From the NCBI GenBank assembly GCA_964439625.1, contig CAYTPI010000009.1, forward strand, positions 62,001 through 126,000: a DNA stretch of 64,000 nt. The letters are read 5' to 3'. The position numbers and the translations under genes were made by a program. Source of the DNA: CAYTPI01 sp964439625. Lineage in GTDB: Bacteria > Chloroflexota > Anaerolineae > Aggregatilineales > UBA3940. The notes beneath the pieces are model-generated. The model was not told the DNA's origin. It made no database searches and was given only the letters and a program-made list of their open reading frames with translations. Shown in pieces: positions 24,899 through 33,839 of this stretch; position 1 is the stretch's first letter; each line of letters opens with the position of its first letter.

Positions 24899-26203
24899 TT
24901 GAAAAAGTCTCGCCTGATTGTGTTACTAAGCCTTCTGTTTGCAGCCGTTGCTTGCAGTGCACCCTTTGGCTTTCGGAGTGGGCCGGTTGCCATTGAGGAA
25001 GTGGCTACCGACCTGCCAACTGCAACCGTCCTCTTGCCGCCGCCGACGTCAACGCCACTGCCTCCGACTGAACCATCCCCTCCGACAGAAGCGCCAACTC
25101 AGCAAGAAGAACCAGAAACGGAAGAGCCCGTGGCCGCCGACGAAGATGAAGCAGACCAACAGCCGACGTTTGTGTATAGTATGGAAGTCCGCGGCTTGAT
25201 GGCCGCAGATAGCAATTTCCGCACGGGCCCAAATCTTGAGGCAGACGTGATCCGTCAACTACAAGGTGGGCTTCCTGTCTATTTGCAGGGCCGTAATGGC
25301 GCGGCGACTTGGGTACAAATCGTACCATCAGCCTCTGAAGAAGTCGGCTGGGTGGCCTTTAGCCAAGTTGAAGCAGTCTCTGATGAGCGTGCCATTGCCT
25401 TGCCGGTTGCCCAAGGGCAGACTCTTCCTGATATTCCCGTCGGTTTCTCAACCAATCTCGACAGCACGCCCGCACCGTCGGTGCCCCCGACGCCAATTCC
25501 CACGGTCGAACAAGATGGCGCCCCGGAGGATACCAGCGACACCTCAGAGCAAGAGGATGAGGCCAAGGCTGCTGAGAATGATAATTCACCCGCTCTACCA
25601 AATGGTCTTCAATACGACGTTGATTTGCTTCGCAATGGCAGCTTTGAGCAGCTATACCAGCCGTGGGAGCTGCTTGATGGCGGCGGGCTTGTCGCCAATC
25701 AGTGGGAGCCGTGGTGGTATAACGATGATGGTGACGTCTACGAAGCACCTGAATACACCATGGCAAATGCTAATGCGGATTCTCGTCGAGTGGTCAGTGG
25801 AGAGGATGCTCAGCAGTACTTCCGATCGTGTGCCCGGCATGAAGCAGGCGTCCGCCAACAGGTAATAGGTCTGGCGGCTGGTTTAACCCTCCGCTTTACT
25901 GTCTACGGGCATGCTTGGAGCACCGACGCTGATGAGCCAAACCCGGAAAACAGTACGGATGGCGGCAGCACGGGCGACGTCATTATGAAGGTGGGCATTG
26001 ACCCAACTGGCGGAAATGATGGGCAGTCAGATGATGTCATCTGGGGGCAAGAAACATCTGTTTATGATGAGTATGAATTGTTTACGGTGGAAGCTCAGAC
26101 GACAGGCGATACAGTAACGGTGTTTACGTACTCCTCGCCCAGTCGCCCAGTATGTACGAACTATGTGTACTGGGACGATGCCCGTTTGGAGATTATTTCG
26201 TAG
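24899..26203 (+). CDS. SH3b-domain lipoprotein, third paralogue
   Basis: Lipoprotein of 434 residues homologous to those at 122-1363 and 1380-2627. TTG start with GGAG 9 bp upstream. The lipobox is AAVAC (Cys19), followed by a Pro/Thr then Glu-rich linker. An SH3b domain lies at about 97-150 (SNFRTGPNLEADVI), an acidic linker follows, and the C-terminal Trp-rich domain starts LLRNGSFEQLYQPWE. It keeps GHAWST, KVGIDPTGGN and the YWDDA ending, but has diverged more and lacks the CI-CD cysteine pair region of the others. It overlaps the convergent FHA gene by 11 bp. Confidence 0.85.
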   Translation: MKKSRLIVLLSLLFAAVACSAPFGFRSGPVAIEEVATDLPTATVLLPPPTSTPLPPTEPSPPTEAPTQQEEPETEEPVAADEDEADQQPTFVYSMEVRGLMAADSNFRTGPNLEADVIRQLQGGLPVYLQGRNGAATWVQIVPSASEEVGWVAFSQVEAVSDERAIALPVAQGQTLPDIPVGFSTNLDSTPAPSVPPTPIPTVEQDGAPEDTSDTSEQEDEAKAAENDNSPALPNGLQYDVDLLRNGSFEQLYQPWELLDGGGLVANQWEPWWYNDDGDVYEAPEYTMANANADSRRVVSGEDAQQYFRSCARHEAGVRQQVIGLAAGLTLRFTVYGHAWSTDADEPNPENSTDGGSTGDVIMKVGIDPTGGNDGQSDDVIWGQETSVYDEYELFTVEAQTTGDTVTVFTYSSPSRPVCTNYVYWDDARLEIIS

Positions 26204-26753
26204 CGGGACTGTCGTATATCTTGATGATGAACGTCAGATCACCGAGTGAGATGATATCGTCACTTTCCAAGGCGCGAGCTGTACTTGGTCCTAACGGGTG
26301 AGCATTGATCTGTGTGCCGTTGGTACTTTGCATATCAATGATGAACAATTTGCGATGAGTCGGGCGTAGCATAGCATGTATACGCGACACGCCGTGTTCT
26401 TGTGCTTCATATATCGACAAGTCAACGCTAGAGGGCTGTGATGCTGAATCGCTACGACCAAGCAGTACGTCTTTATTTAGATACAAACCTGTCGGTTCAA
26501 CATCGGCATCGAGTTTGTGTAATCCAATGCGCCAAGTATAGTCTGCGTTTTCAGTAAGGTGCTCTTGCCACTTCTCCGGTAGCGGAAGCGCGTCAATATC
26601 CTCGTCGGTATTAACAATATCTAGTTTACGAGGGTCGAGCAGGGCCGTCATGCGGGAGCGTTGCTCCATATTATCGAGCACAGTCTGCACCACTTGCTCG
26701 TCTTGCGCTTGAATAACGGTTGCATCGTCCTCTGCGCTTAGGTTTTCTTGCAT
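26193..26753 (-). CDS. FHA-domain protein
   Basis: Cytoplasmic protein of 186 residues with a C-terminal forkhead-associated domain (about residues 95-180), which binds phosphothreonine peptides. The binding-site motifs are LGRSDS, GVSRIHAML and QSTNGTQINAHPLG. The first 90 residues are acidic and of unknown fold. AAGGGA lies 7 bp before the ATG. A close paralogue (26852-27427) is 98 bp upstream on the same strand. No Ser/Thr kinase is in the window, so the phospho-partner must be encoded elsewhere. Confidence 0.9.
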   Translation of the reverse strand: MQENLSAEDDATVIQAQDEQVVQTVLDNMEQRSRMTALLDPRKLDIVNTDEDIDALPLPEKWQEHLTENADYTWRIGLHKLDADVEPTGLYLNKDVLLGRSDSASQPSSVDLSIYEAQEHGVSRIHAMLRPTHRKLFIIDMQSTNGTQINAHPLGPSTARALESDDIISLGDLTFIIKIYDSPATK

Positions 26754-26851
26754 TAAAAATCCCTTGACTCACTAAAGGTTAGCGATAGCTTAACGTGTGT
26801 GAGAACGTTCTAGCTTCGATGCCTACAATACCCTAAAGTTGACCTACGCGC

Positions 26852-27427
26852 TTAGGGTTTCTCGATGATCTTGATTGTGAATGATAAATCACCCAGCGTG
26901 ATTAGGTCGTCGTGTGACAGTTTCCGAGCCGTACCGCGTCCGATGCTGCAAGCATTCAGCTTGGTGCCATTGGTACTCTCAAGGTCAATGATAAATAGAC
27001 TGTTGCGGGTGGGGCGCAGCATGGCATGCCTGCGTGACACGCCTTTTTCATGAGCGTTGAAAACAGACAGGCCCATGTCGGGCTGGTCACTATTGCGGCT
27101 GCCTTCTATATCACGACCCATAACGACATCATCAACTAGCTCGAAACCGAGTGACGATGTGTTCATCTCAACCGGTTGCAGTTGAATGAGCCAGCGTATT
27201 GCTGCCTTATCACTGCTGGTACGTTCAGGTAGGCGCTTGTAGTCTAAATCAAGGTGCCTATTCCGGAACGGGTCTGTTCCGATTGCAGGTAACTTGTCAG
27301 AATCTGGTAAAGCTTCGGTACTCCGCCGCGTGGCTTTCTGTTTCATGCGCTTCTCGAGCGCTTTTTGAATCCGCGCTTGCTCAACATCTAACAGGGATTG
27401 ACGATTTTTTGATTGTAAATTGCCCAT
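26852..27427 (-). CDS. FHA-domain protein, paralogue of 26193-26753
   Basis: Protein of 191 residues. The N-terminal 70 residues are basic (LEKRMKQKATRRS) and possibly helical, then comes a conserved FHA domain (MGRDIEG, GVSRRHAMLRPT, ESTNGTKLNACSIG). It shares the family signature HEKGVSR(R/I)HAMLRPT with its neighbour, so the two arose by duplication. The shared Arg, Ser and Asn of the phosphothreonine pocket are present in both. No ribosome site is visible before the ATG. A divergent lipoprotein gene starts 123 bp away. Confidence 0.9.
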   Translation of the reverse strand: MGNLQSKNRQSLLDVEQARIQKALEKRMKQKATRRSTEALPDSDKLPAIGTDPFRNRHLDLDYKRLPERTSSDKAAIRWLIQLQPVEMNTSSLGFELVDDVVMGRDIEGSRNSDQPDMGLSVFNAHEKGVSRRHAMLRPTRNSLFIIDLESTNGTKLNACSIGRGTARKLSHDDLITLGDLSFTIKIIEKP

Positions 27428-27514
27428 GAGATTTATTACTAACTATTGTAAAACTGTAAATAGTATAACAGAAAATACAGTTAGCTATTCGAGTATTCAT
27501 GAAAAATTCATTGA

Positions 27515-27543
27515 TTGGGCAACTATTCCCGTTTCGCTATACT
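27515..27543 (+). promoter_or_regulatory. Candidate promoter of the SH3b lipoprotein gene, leaderless
   Basis: TTGGGC (27515-27520) and TATACT (27538-27543) are separated by 17 bp. Transcription would start at about 27550-27551, which is the ATG itself, and no ribosome binding site is present. This fits a leaderless transcript. Confidence 0.45.
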
Positions 27544-27550
27544 GTCAATT

Positions 27551-29161
27551 ATGCTGACCTATACACAGGATGTCACGGTAAAATATCTTGCGCTGGTGCT
27601 GATGCTAGCTTTGTTCTTTTCTGGGTGTGGTCGGGTAAGCACGCGTAACACAAGCTACTCTGCCACGTCTGATGAAAACGGTATTGCTCGGGTTGAGACC
27701 TCCGCCGCGATCATTGAATTTGAGACTCTGTCTGGGCTAACAGGTGAACGCCTCACCGGGGTAGCGGTTGAAATCGTTGAAGTGGGCAATACGCAGTTCT
27801 TTGCTGCTAACGACCCTGAAGGTAGTCATGCAATGGTTGCAGCCCCACTTGATGCGGGTTCGACGGTTCGGCGGCTGTTCCTACCTCCGCTGACCCAGCA
27901 AGGTTACAATTTTGCCACTGCTACAGGCGCACTTGATCTAACCACACTTGAAGAAGTCGGCCTGCTTGCCGAAGATGAACTTCGCCACCGCCTCAACCGG
28001 GGCCCTGATCAAGCAACGTTAATCTATCTATATGATCCTACTAGCCCATTGGCGTTAACCAATGCCAGTCTTGAGGGTTTCGCCGTCCCTGGCCTCAATG
28101 GGATAACAGTCTTACGAGCACCGGCTCAGCAAATGGACGCTGCATTGGGGTATATCGTTGTGTCGATCACCGAGGTGGCATTTGATACGTGGGAACATCG
28201 CAATGTAGACCGCTATATGACTGGGCGGATCGGTCAGCCACCAGTTACTGATTTGCGAGCTGACCTTACCTTTGGCTGGTCTTATCCGGTATTTGATACC
28301 TTTCCCGCTGGCGAAGCATTGTCCTTAGCAGCCGATGAAACGTTTACTCTGACAATTGCGTGGCGCGCCCAGTACCCAGACCCACCGCCGCCGTGGAGTT
28401 TTGTGGTCACTGCGGCAGACCCGAACTTACTGGAACTGGAACCCGAATCATTTGCCCTTAGCCCAGGGACGCCGCCACAAAAAGTGACGCTCCGAGTAGA
28501 TCGCGTTGGTTTAGATGCCGGTGAATATCAAACATCGATCTTTATCCAACCGTACAGCGATGCGTTTGGGTTGGTTGAGCAGACTGTTGAACAACAGGTA
28601 ACGTTTACGGTTGGTATTGCGCCGCCAACTCCGACGGCTGGTCCCTCCACGGTGCTCACCTTTGCCCCGCAGCAGCCGCGTGAGGGCGACACTGTATCAA
28701 TCACAGCGCAGGGCTTTGAACCTAATGAAGCGATTCTTGTCGAATTACTAGGGCCGGGCTTACCGATCTCTGATGCCCGCCCCACTGCTGACCCTGAAGG
28801 TGTCATCAGCTATTCGCTCGACTTAACACCCGTTACTGCTGGGAACTACACGCTGCGTTTAACGGGAGTTACGTCTGGGATTGTGGCAGAGTCTGCCTTA
28901 ACGGTTACCGAGATTGTTGCAGACGCGATTGTTCGCACAGGTGAACTTAACTTACGTACAGGGCCGAGCTTCGAGTACCCGGTTGTCGATGTACTTGCAG
29001 ACGGTGATGAGCTAACGGTCGTTGGGGTCAATGCTGATGACTCATGGCTGGAGGTGGTCACGGTGACAGGGTCAACTGGCTGGGTTGTTGCAGACCTTGT
29101 TGAGATCAATATTGATCTTGCCGCCATTCCGTGGAACCCCAATGTGCCGCCACCACCTTAA
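27551..29161 (+). CDS. Lipoprotein with Ig-like domain and C-terminal SH3b domain
   Basis: Secreted lipoprotein of 536 residues. The signal carries lipobox FFSGC (Cys26). The N-terminal 330 residues are beta-rich and of unknown family, with a segment (FAFALSPGTPPQKVTLRVD-like) resembling BACON/Ig-type repeats. An Ig-like module follows from about 370 (PREGDTVSITAQGFEPNE). The last 70 residues are an SH3b domain (ELNLRTGPSFEYPVVDVL, WLEVV, GWVVADLVEI). The ATG at 27551 is chosen over a TTG at 27515 because the latter lies inside the candidate promoter. Function unknown. Confidence 0.8.
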   Translation: MLTYTQDVTVKYLALVLMLALFFSGCGRVSTRNTSYSATSDENGIARVETSAAIIEFETLSGLTGERLTGVAVEIVEVGNTQFFAANDPEGSHAMVAAPLDAGSTVRRLFLPPLTQQGYNFATATGALDLTTLEEVGLLAEDELRHRLNRGPDQATLIYLYDPTSPLALTNASLEGFAVPGLNGITVLRAPAQQMDAALGYIVVSITEVAFDTWEHRNVDRYMTGRIGQPPVTDLRADLTFGWSYPVFDTFPAGEALSLAADETFTLTIAWRAQYPDPPPPWSFVVTAADPNLLELEPESFALSPGTPPQKVTLRVDRVGLDAGEYQTSIFIQPYSDAFGLVEQTVEQQVTFTVGIAPPTPTAGPSTVLTFAPQQPREGDTVSITAQGFEPNEAILVELLGPGLPISDARPTADPEGVISYSLDLTPVTAGNYTLRLTGVTSGIVAESALTVTEIVADAIVRTGELNLRTGPSFEYPVVDVLADGDELTVVGVNADDSWLEVVTVTGSTGWVVADLVEINIDLAAIPWNPNVPPPP

Positions 29162-29165
29162 ATGC

Positions 29166-29674
29166 TCAACCTCTTCCGCAGGCTTCTTGCCACAGGGTGT
29201 TGTCTTGAACGGCTGTCAGTGATCTGACAATTGCACCGTTTGGTACATTTATCTCTATTATGACGTTATGCCAAGCAGCATCAGGGGTAATAACCCATTT
29301 AATTGCTGTCCTGCTTGGTGTTATTTGCACCCGGCATGATTTCGTCCCACCAAACTCAGGTGGGCCAGCTTGAAGCACGACAAACCCAGATGAGTTTTCT
29401 GCAAGCGCCACATCAAGCTCAATAGACAACATGCGCCCAGTGCGAATCGTGTAGGGAACCACATACAACTACGTTGGCTGCGGTAGCCGAGTGTTAGGAT
29501 TGGCTTGCCGGGTAGTTCTTTCAAAATGGCAACCGAACCCGTTTCAACTACAAACATGCCGGGGTCAGCATCACCTTGATGAAAGATGTACTCTCCTTCT
29601 GTAAAATCCTGCTTGATGCTGTGCTTGTGCCATGTCGTCACCATCTGGCTAATCGCTTGGTCTAGTCGAAACAA
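29166..29674 (-). pseudogene. Damaged cyclic-nucleotide-binding-domain gene
   Basis: The minus strand begins with a clear cNMP-binding fragment (EGEYIFHQGDADPGMFVVETGSVAILKELPGKP, here given only in part: residues near 28-60), start at 29674. Past about 29480 that frame turns Cys/Trp-rich and looks non-coding. A different frame (29468-29166, 100 residues, beta-rich, MLSIELDVALAENSSGFVV) then looks coding to the next stop. The simplest reading is one gene broken by a +1/-1 shift near 29460-29500. The second part is not recognisably the rest of a cNMP domain, so two overlapping small genes remain possible. Confidence 0.4.
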
Positions 29675-29704
29675 TAAGTCAATTGTACATAGGCGAATCA
29701 GTTA

Positions 29705-29732
29705 TTGACAGGGTCAATTCATTGGATATAAT
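29705..29732 (+). promoter_or_regulatory. Promoter of tRNA-Phe
   Basis: TTGACA (29705-29710) and TATAAT (29727-29732), both perfect consensus hexamers, are spaced 16 bp apart. Transcription would start near 29739, just before the tRNA 5' end at 29745. Confidence 0.85.
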
Positions 29733-29744
29733 ACATATCCGCTG

Positions 29745-29817
29745 GCCGCGGTAGCTCAGTTGGTAGAGCATACGACTGAAAATCGTAGGGTCCCCGGTTC
29801 GAGTCCGGGCTGCGGCA
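29745..29817 (+). tRNA. tRNA-Phe (GAA)
   Basis: Folds as a standard 73-base tRNA without encoded CCA. The acceptor pairs GCCGCGG with CTGCGGC (one G-T). The D arm contains AGCTCAGTTGGTAGAGC. The anticodon stem is TACGA/TCGTA with loop CTGAAAA (anticodon GAA), and the T arm is CCCGG TTCGAGT CCGGG. The discriminator base is A. Confidence 0.97.
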
Positions 29818-29835
29818 TCAAAGCAGTGTAAGTAC

Positions 29836-29866
29836 AACGCCGTCCCTTTTCTAACGGGGCGGCGTT
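29836..29866 (+). terminator. Terminator hairpin after tRNA-Phe
   Basis: An 11-bp stem (AACGCCGTCCC/GGGGCGGCGTT, one G-T) encloses a 9-base loop, 18 bp after the tRNA. The downstream sequence CTGGTTAG is only weakly T-rich, so efficiency may be moderate. Confidence 0.65.
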
Positions 29867-29880
29867 CTGGTTAGAATGAT

Positions 29881-31509
29881 GTGTTATCTGTGTCGCTTTT
29901 CTCACTTCGGTGGGCAAAATATGGACTGATTGTTGTTACCTTTGCGTGGATTGTTTTCAATCTAGCCACGTTGACTGCCTATCCGTTGCCTACCTGCGAC
30001 GAAGCCTTCTACACGCGTACCGCTCAGAACTATATCTCCCAACAACAATGGCCGCCGACATCAGCGTCTTTCTTTTTTCTGCCCTATGGTCGCCTTTACT
30101 GGGCGCTGTTAGGGTATGTCCAGCAAATCACTAATAGCCCATTGCTGTTTGGGCGCATACTTTCCTTCTGCGGCCTGCTATTGACGAGTGCCGCAACGTA
30201 TTGGCTTGCCCAAGCGCTGGGCGCTCGGCGCTTAGTCGCATTGTGGGCGGCCTTGCTGGTCGCATTTAGTTGGCTGGGCTTCTTCGTCAGTCATCGCATT
30301 CGCCCCAATATCTTCGCGGTAGCCATGGCAGTTATCGTGCTGGCTTTGCTAGAGACGACGCTCCGCACGAATCGGTGGCGTGTCACAGCGTTATTTGGTT
30401 TTTTGTTAGCTGCGCCACTGGTGTTTCATTCTACTGGCGTTTATCTGTCGTTCGCTGCCGGATTGTGGTTTTGTGCTACGATGATCAAACGGAGACAGTG
30501 GGGTTGTTTGTTGCTCGGAGTCTTTACTGCTGGCGTTGGGCTATTATGTATCTTATGGGTTCGCTTAGGCGCTGCTTTGCCGCTGGTTGCCGCCGCGGCT
30601 GTCAACGATCCATCTGCCTTTATTGCGGGCTACGTTAGTGCCAGTGGGGCGCAAGCATCGTTGTTCGATGCATTAGTTTGGTTTGCCGAGTTCTGGTGGG
30701 GCTACTATGGATGGTTTGCGCCGCCCCTCTCGCTGATGCAAGCGATGTTATTTTTGTTGGCGTTAGGTTACATGCTCTATGCAGGGGCCGCCCCAATGAA
30801 GCGTTTGGTGCTGCTGTTACTGTTATCTAGTGTGCCGTTTGCCATCGTCAATGCTGATTTTACTTCCCCGCCAGAGTACGCATTTCTCTGGCTCCCGTTG
30901 TATGCTATCGTCACGGTTTATGCTGCTGATCATCTCGCTGATCGGCTTAAAGCAAACTGGCGTATACTACCCTATGGCGTGCTTGGGCTGCTGCTCACTG
31001 CATACGCTGCGGGAGACCTCTACCTGATTGTGCGCGAGCGCAACTCAGTGTATCAGGTGCGAACGGCAGCGGTACTCGCTGTTGTTGAACCGGATGCCAG
31101 CCTGATGGCTGCATCATATTGGTGGTATGGGCTACAAACAGAACAACGCTTTATTGATGAGACACAGCTTGCGCCTGTCGGGTCAATCCTCTGGTGGAAC
31201 GCAGTCCCAAATGCGGCCGCTGCTGGACCATTGTCACCGAATGTTGACATCACTGAGATGTCAGATGTTGAATTGGCAACAACCGCCGCAGAGACCCTCA
31301 ATGATTTGAACCCGGACTACATCCTCGAAGATGGTCGAATAGGCTGCGCGACGGACCCCAGCCCGATTGCCGAAACTGTAACCACTTACGCCGAAACACA
31401 GTGCCAGCCCCTAGCCGAGTTTGATCAATTGGTATCGAACAACATTGAACGCTATTATGGCGAGCAAGTTCTCTATGACTGTCGTGCGCCAGAACAACCA
31501 ATGGAGTAA
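29881..31509 (+). CDS. Multi-pass membrane protein, GT-C (PMT/ArnT-like) glycosyltransferase
   Basis: Integral membrane protein of 542 residues with about ten TM segments to residue 390, then a soluble C-terminal domain. The first extracytoplasmic loop carries PTCDEAFYTRTAQNY, matching the catalytic acidic loop of GT-C fold enzymes that transfer sugars from polyprenyl-phosphate carriers. The C-terminal domain has cysteines in IGCATD, TQCQPL and YDCRAPEQP. GTG start without an obvious ribosome site. ftsQ follows 8 bp later, so they are probably cotranscribed. Donor and acceptor cannot be predicted. Confidence 0.8.
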   Translation: MLSVSLFSLRWAKYGLIVVTFAWIVFNLATLTAYPLPTCDEAFYTRTAQNYISQQQWPPTSASFFFLPYGRLYWALLGYVQQITNSPLLFGRILSFCGLLLTSAATYWLAQALGARRLVALWAALLVAFSWLGFFVSHRIRPNIFAVAMAVIVLALLETTLRTNRWRVTALFGFLLAAPLVFHSTGVYLSFAAGLWFCATMIKRRQWGCLLLGVFTAGVGLLCILWVRLGAALPLVAAAAVNDPSAFIAGYVSASGAQASLFDALVWFAEFWWGYYGWFAPPLSLMQAMLFLLALGYMLYAGAAPMKRLVLLLLLSSVPFAIVNADFTSPPEYAFLWLPLYAIVTVYAADHLADRLKANWRILPYGVLGLLLTAYAAGDLYLIVRERNSVYQVRTAAVLAVVEPDASLMAASYWWYGLQTEQRFIDETQLAPVGSILWWNAVPNAAAAGPLSPNVDITEMSDVELATTAAETLNDLNPDYILEDGRIGCATDPSPIAETVTTYAETQCQPLAEFDQLVSNNIERYYGEQVLYDCRAPEQPME

Positions 31510-31517
31510 CGCTTCGG

Positions 31518-32336
31518 GTGGATATCCAATCACCAGAACGCTCTCAACAATCTGAAACGAGCTTTACCGTTCGCCCACGCCGCACTCGGGGTCTTCGCAG
31601 TTCGGTTCAACGTAGGCCAAACGCCGCCCGCTGGTTGAGCCTCTTAATTGTGATCTTCATCACCCTGACTGGGGCGTTTGTGTTTGCCCACCCGATGTTC
31701 TATGTCAGCACGATTGAGATTGGTGGTATTCGCTATCTGCCAGCCGAAGAAGTCTTTGCACGGGCAGGTGTTTCCGGCTTTCACATCTTATGGGTTCAGC
31801 CAGAGCAGGTCGAACAGAGCATTGCTGGGTCAACGAGTGTTGACTCGGTGAATGCTGCTGTTCAGTGGCCTGCCCGTGTGATCGTCGTCGTCAATGAACG
31901 TGAACCGGCCCTCGTTTGGGAAGAGGATGGAGCGCGTTACTGGGTGGATGTCAATGGTAATATGATGGTACGCCGTGGTGAGGTTGCTAATTTAGTACAG
32001 GTGATTAATCTGGCAGACAGCATTCCATTTATTTGTCCTGGCCCAACCTGTGAACAAGAAGGTGACAACATTGTCCAAATTGACCCTGCGTTGGTATCTG
32101 GTGCGCAGCAATTAAAAACACTGCGTGATACTATTACAGTGCTATACTACTCTGAGCCTGAGGGCCTTGGCTTTGATGATGAACGTGGCTGGCGTGCCTA
32201 TTTTGGTACGGGCGTCAATATGGATGTCAAACTTGTTGTCTACGAGCGTTTGGTCGCTGAATTATTGGCTCAGGATGAGCGTATTACATACATTGATGTT
32301 AGTAACCCGGTCGCCCCTTTTTACGGGACGCGCTGA
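31518..32336 (+). CDS. ftsQ: Cell division protein FtsQ
   Basis: Bitopic divisome protein of 272 residues. A basic cytoplasmic tail (about residues 1-40) is followed by one TM segment (LLIVIFITLTGAFVFAHP) and an extracytoplasmic POTRA domain (FYVSTIEIGGIRYLPAEEVFA) at about 60-130. Then comes the FtsQ/DivIB beta domain with WPARVIVVVNEREPALVWE. GTG start. It precedes ftsA and ftsZ in the classical order. FtsQ recruits the FtsL/FtsB complex; those genes are not in the window. Confidence 0.92.
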   Translation: MDIQSPERSQQSETSFTVRPRRTRGLRSSVQRRPNAARWLSLLIVIFITLTGAFVFAHPMFYVSTIEIGGIRYLPAEEVFARAGVSGFHILWVQPEQVEQSIAGSTSVDSVNAAVQWPARVIVVVNEREPALVWEEDGARYWVDVNGNMMVRRGEVANLVQVINLADSIPFICPGPTCEQEGDNIVQIDPALVSGAQQLKTLRDTITVLYYSEPEGLGFDDERGWRAYFGTGVNMDVKLVVYERLVAELLAQDERITYIDVSNPVAPFYGTR

Positions 32337-32364
32337 GTAATTATCACTAAAGGTTTAGTACACA

Positions 32365-33630
32365 TTGGCTGAAGGCACATTCGTAGCACTTGATGTTGGC
32401 TCCACAAAAGTTGTCGTCCTGATCGCGCAAGTCGGGGAAGGCGGACGTGTGAAAATCCTTGGGGTCGGTATTGAGCCTTCTCATGGCATGCACCGCGGTT
32501 CTGTTGTGGATGTCAACAAAGCGGCTGGAGCAATTAAAGCAGCCAAGGCACAGGCAGAGCGGACATCTGGCTATGAAATTGGGCGTACGTTTGTGTCCGT
32601 TGCCAGTAAGCATATCTCCAGCTTGAATAGTCGCGGTGTCACCGGGTTAAACCCAAACAAGGGTGTTGTTAATCGGGTTGATATCGAACGGGCGTTGGAA
32701 GCCGCCAGAGCAATTGCCTTGCCGCATAATCGTGAAGTGCTGCACATCATTCCGAGAACGTTCACAGTGGATGGGCAGGAAGGCATTCGCAACCCGATTG
32801 GTCTACATGCCTACCGTCTTGAAGTTGAAGCTCACATTATCACCGCCTCATCATCGATGCTGCGCAACCTGCAAGCTGCTGTCAACGAAGCGGACCTCGC
32901 GGTTGATCGTTTCGTGCTGAACCCGTTGGCAAGCGCCGAAACGACACTCACTGATGCTGAGCGCGAGTCGGGGGTAGTCGTTGTTGATATCGGTGGTGGT
33001 ACAACTGACATTGCCGTGTTCATCGAAGGTACTGTTTGGCACACTGCCGTCATCGAAGTTGGGGGCAGCCACGTCAGTAACGATGTGGCACAGGTGCTGC
33101 ACCTACCGTTTGAAGAAGCTGAGCGCGTCAAACTAGATTATGGCTGCTCCACGCCGGATACCGTGCCCACTGATGAGATGATCTCCGTTCAACCGTTTGG
33201 AGAGAGTTCGCCAACGCAGCTTGTCAGCCATGACCTCGCACGGATTATCGAGGCGCGAGTGGACGAAATTTTTCTATTGACGACCCAAGAACTCAAGCGC
33301 TCTGGTTATGATGGCCTGCTGCCGGCTGGTGTCGTGCTGACAGGTGGAGGCGCTGCATTGAAGAATATTCGTCACAACGCCGCGCGTATTCTGAATTTGC
33401 CAGTGCGGGTTGCCTACCCACAGAACCTGATGGGCTTAGCGGAGAAACTGACGTCGCCCGCTTACTCGACTGCCGTCGGCCTGCTCAACTTTGCTTACCG
33501 GCTAGATACAGCGCAAACTGGGGCGGATGTTGCCGGTTCTCGCCCAACGTCTAGCGGCTTATTTAAAGGTGGCGGGCCGGATATCGGCAAAGCGATTGGG
33601 GACTTTCTAGGCCGCTTACTACCAGACTAA
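32365..33630 (+). CDS. ftsA: Cell division protein FtsA
   Basis: Actin-like ATPase of 421 residues that tethers FtsZ to the membrane. The N-terminal phosphate loop is VALDVGSTKVVVLIA. The SHS2/1C subdomain contains RTFVSVASKHISS, phosphate-2 is VVVDIGGGTTDIAVF and the adenosine loop VVLTGGGAALKNI. The short C-terminal tail (AIGDFLGRLLPD) fits the amphipathic membrane helix. TTG start, 28 bp after ftsQ. ftsZ lies 209 bp downstream with its own candidate promoter. Confidence 0.95.
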   Translation: MAEGTFVALDVGSTKVVVLIAQVGEGGRVKILGVGIEPSHGMHRGSVVDVNKAAGAIKAAKAQAERTSGYEIGRTFVSVASKHISSLNSRGVTGLNPNKGVVNRVDIERALEAARAIALPHNREVLHIIPRTFTVDGQEGIRNPIGLHAYRLEVEAHIITASSSMLRNLQAAVNEADLAVDRFVLNPLASAETTLTDAERESGVVVVDIGGGTTDIAVFIEGTVWHTAVIEVGGSHVSNDVAQVLHLPFEEAERVKLDYGCSTPDTVPTDEMISVQPFGESSPTQLVSHDLARIIEARVDEIFLLTTQELKRSGYDGLLPAGVVLTGGGAALKNIRHNAARILNLPVRVAYPQNLMGLAEKLTSPAYSTAVGLLNFAYRLDTAQTGADVAGSRPTSSGLFKGGGPDIGKAIGDFLGRLLPD

Positions 33631-33686
33631 ATAGCTGATTTGTCCTACTTTTTACGGAGATCATCGGTTGGCTGGTCTTGTAAACT

Positions 33687-33714
33687 TTGCGCTAGACATC
33701 GTTGCGAGTACAAT
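33687..33714 (+). promoter_or_regulatory. Candidate ftsZ promoter
   Basis: TTGCGC and TACAAT are spaced 16 bp apart in the ftsA-ftsZ gap. Transcription would start near 33721, giving a leader of about 120 nt to ftsZ. Confidence 0.35.
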
Positions 33715-33839
33715 GACGTTAAATTTCCATTAGATAATAGTGTCCACAATAATCATTATCTGTGACTCATACCAGTAAACAGAATTGGATCAGTGCTTGT
33801 GATTTGGGCGCACTGCTGTAACGCACCGAGGAGAATGCG

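Noticed and set aside
24813..24962. N-terminal extension of rsmH
   Set aside because: It runs into the divergent gene's start and precedes the family N-terminus; the ATG at 24812 is normal.
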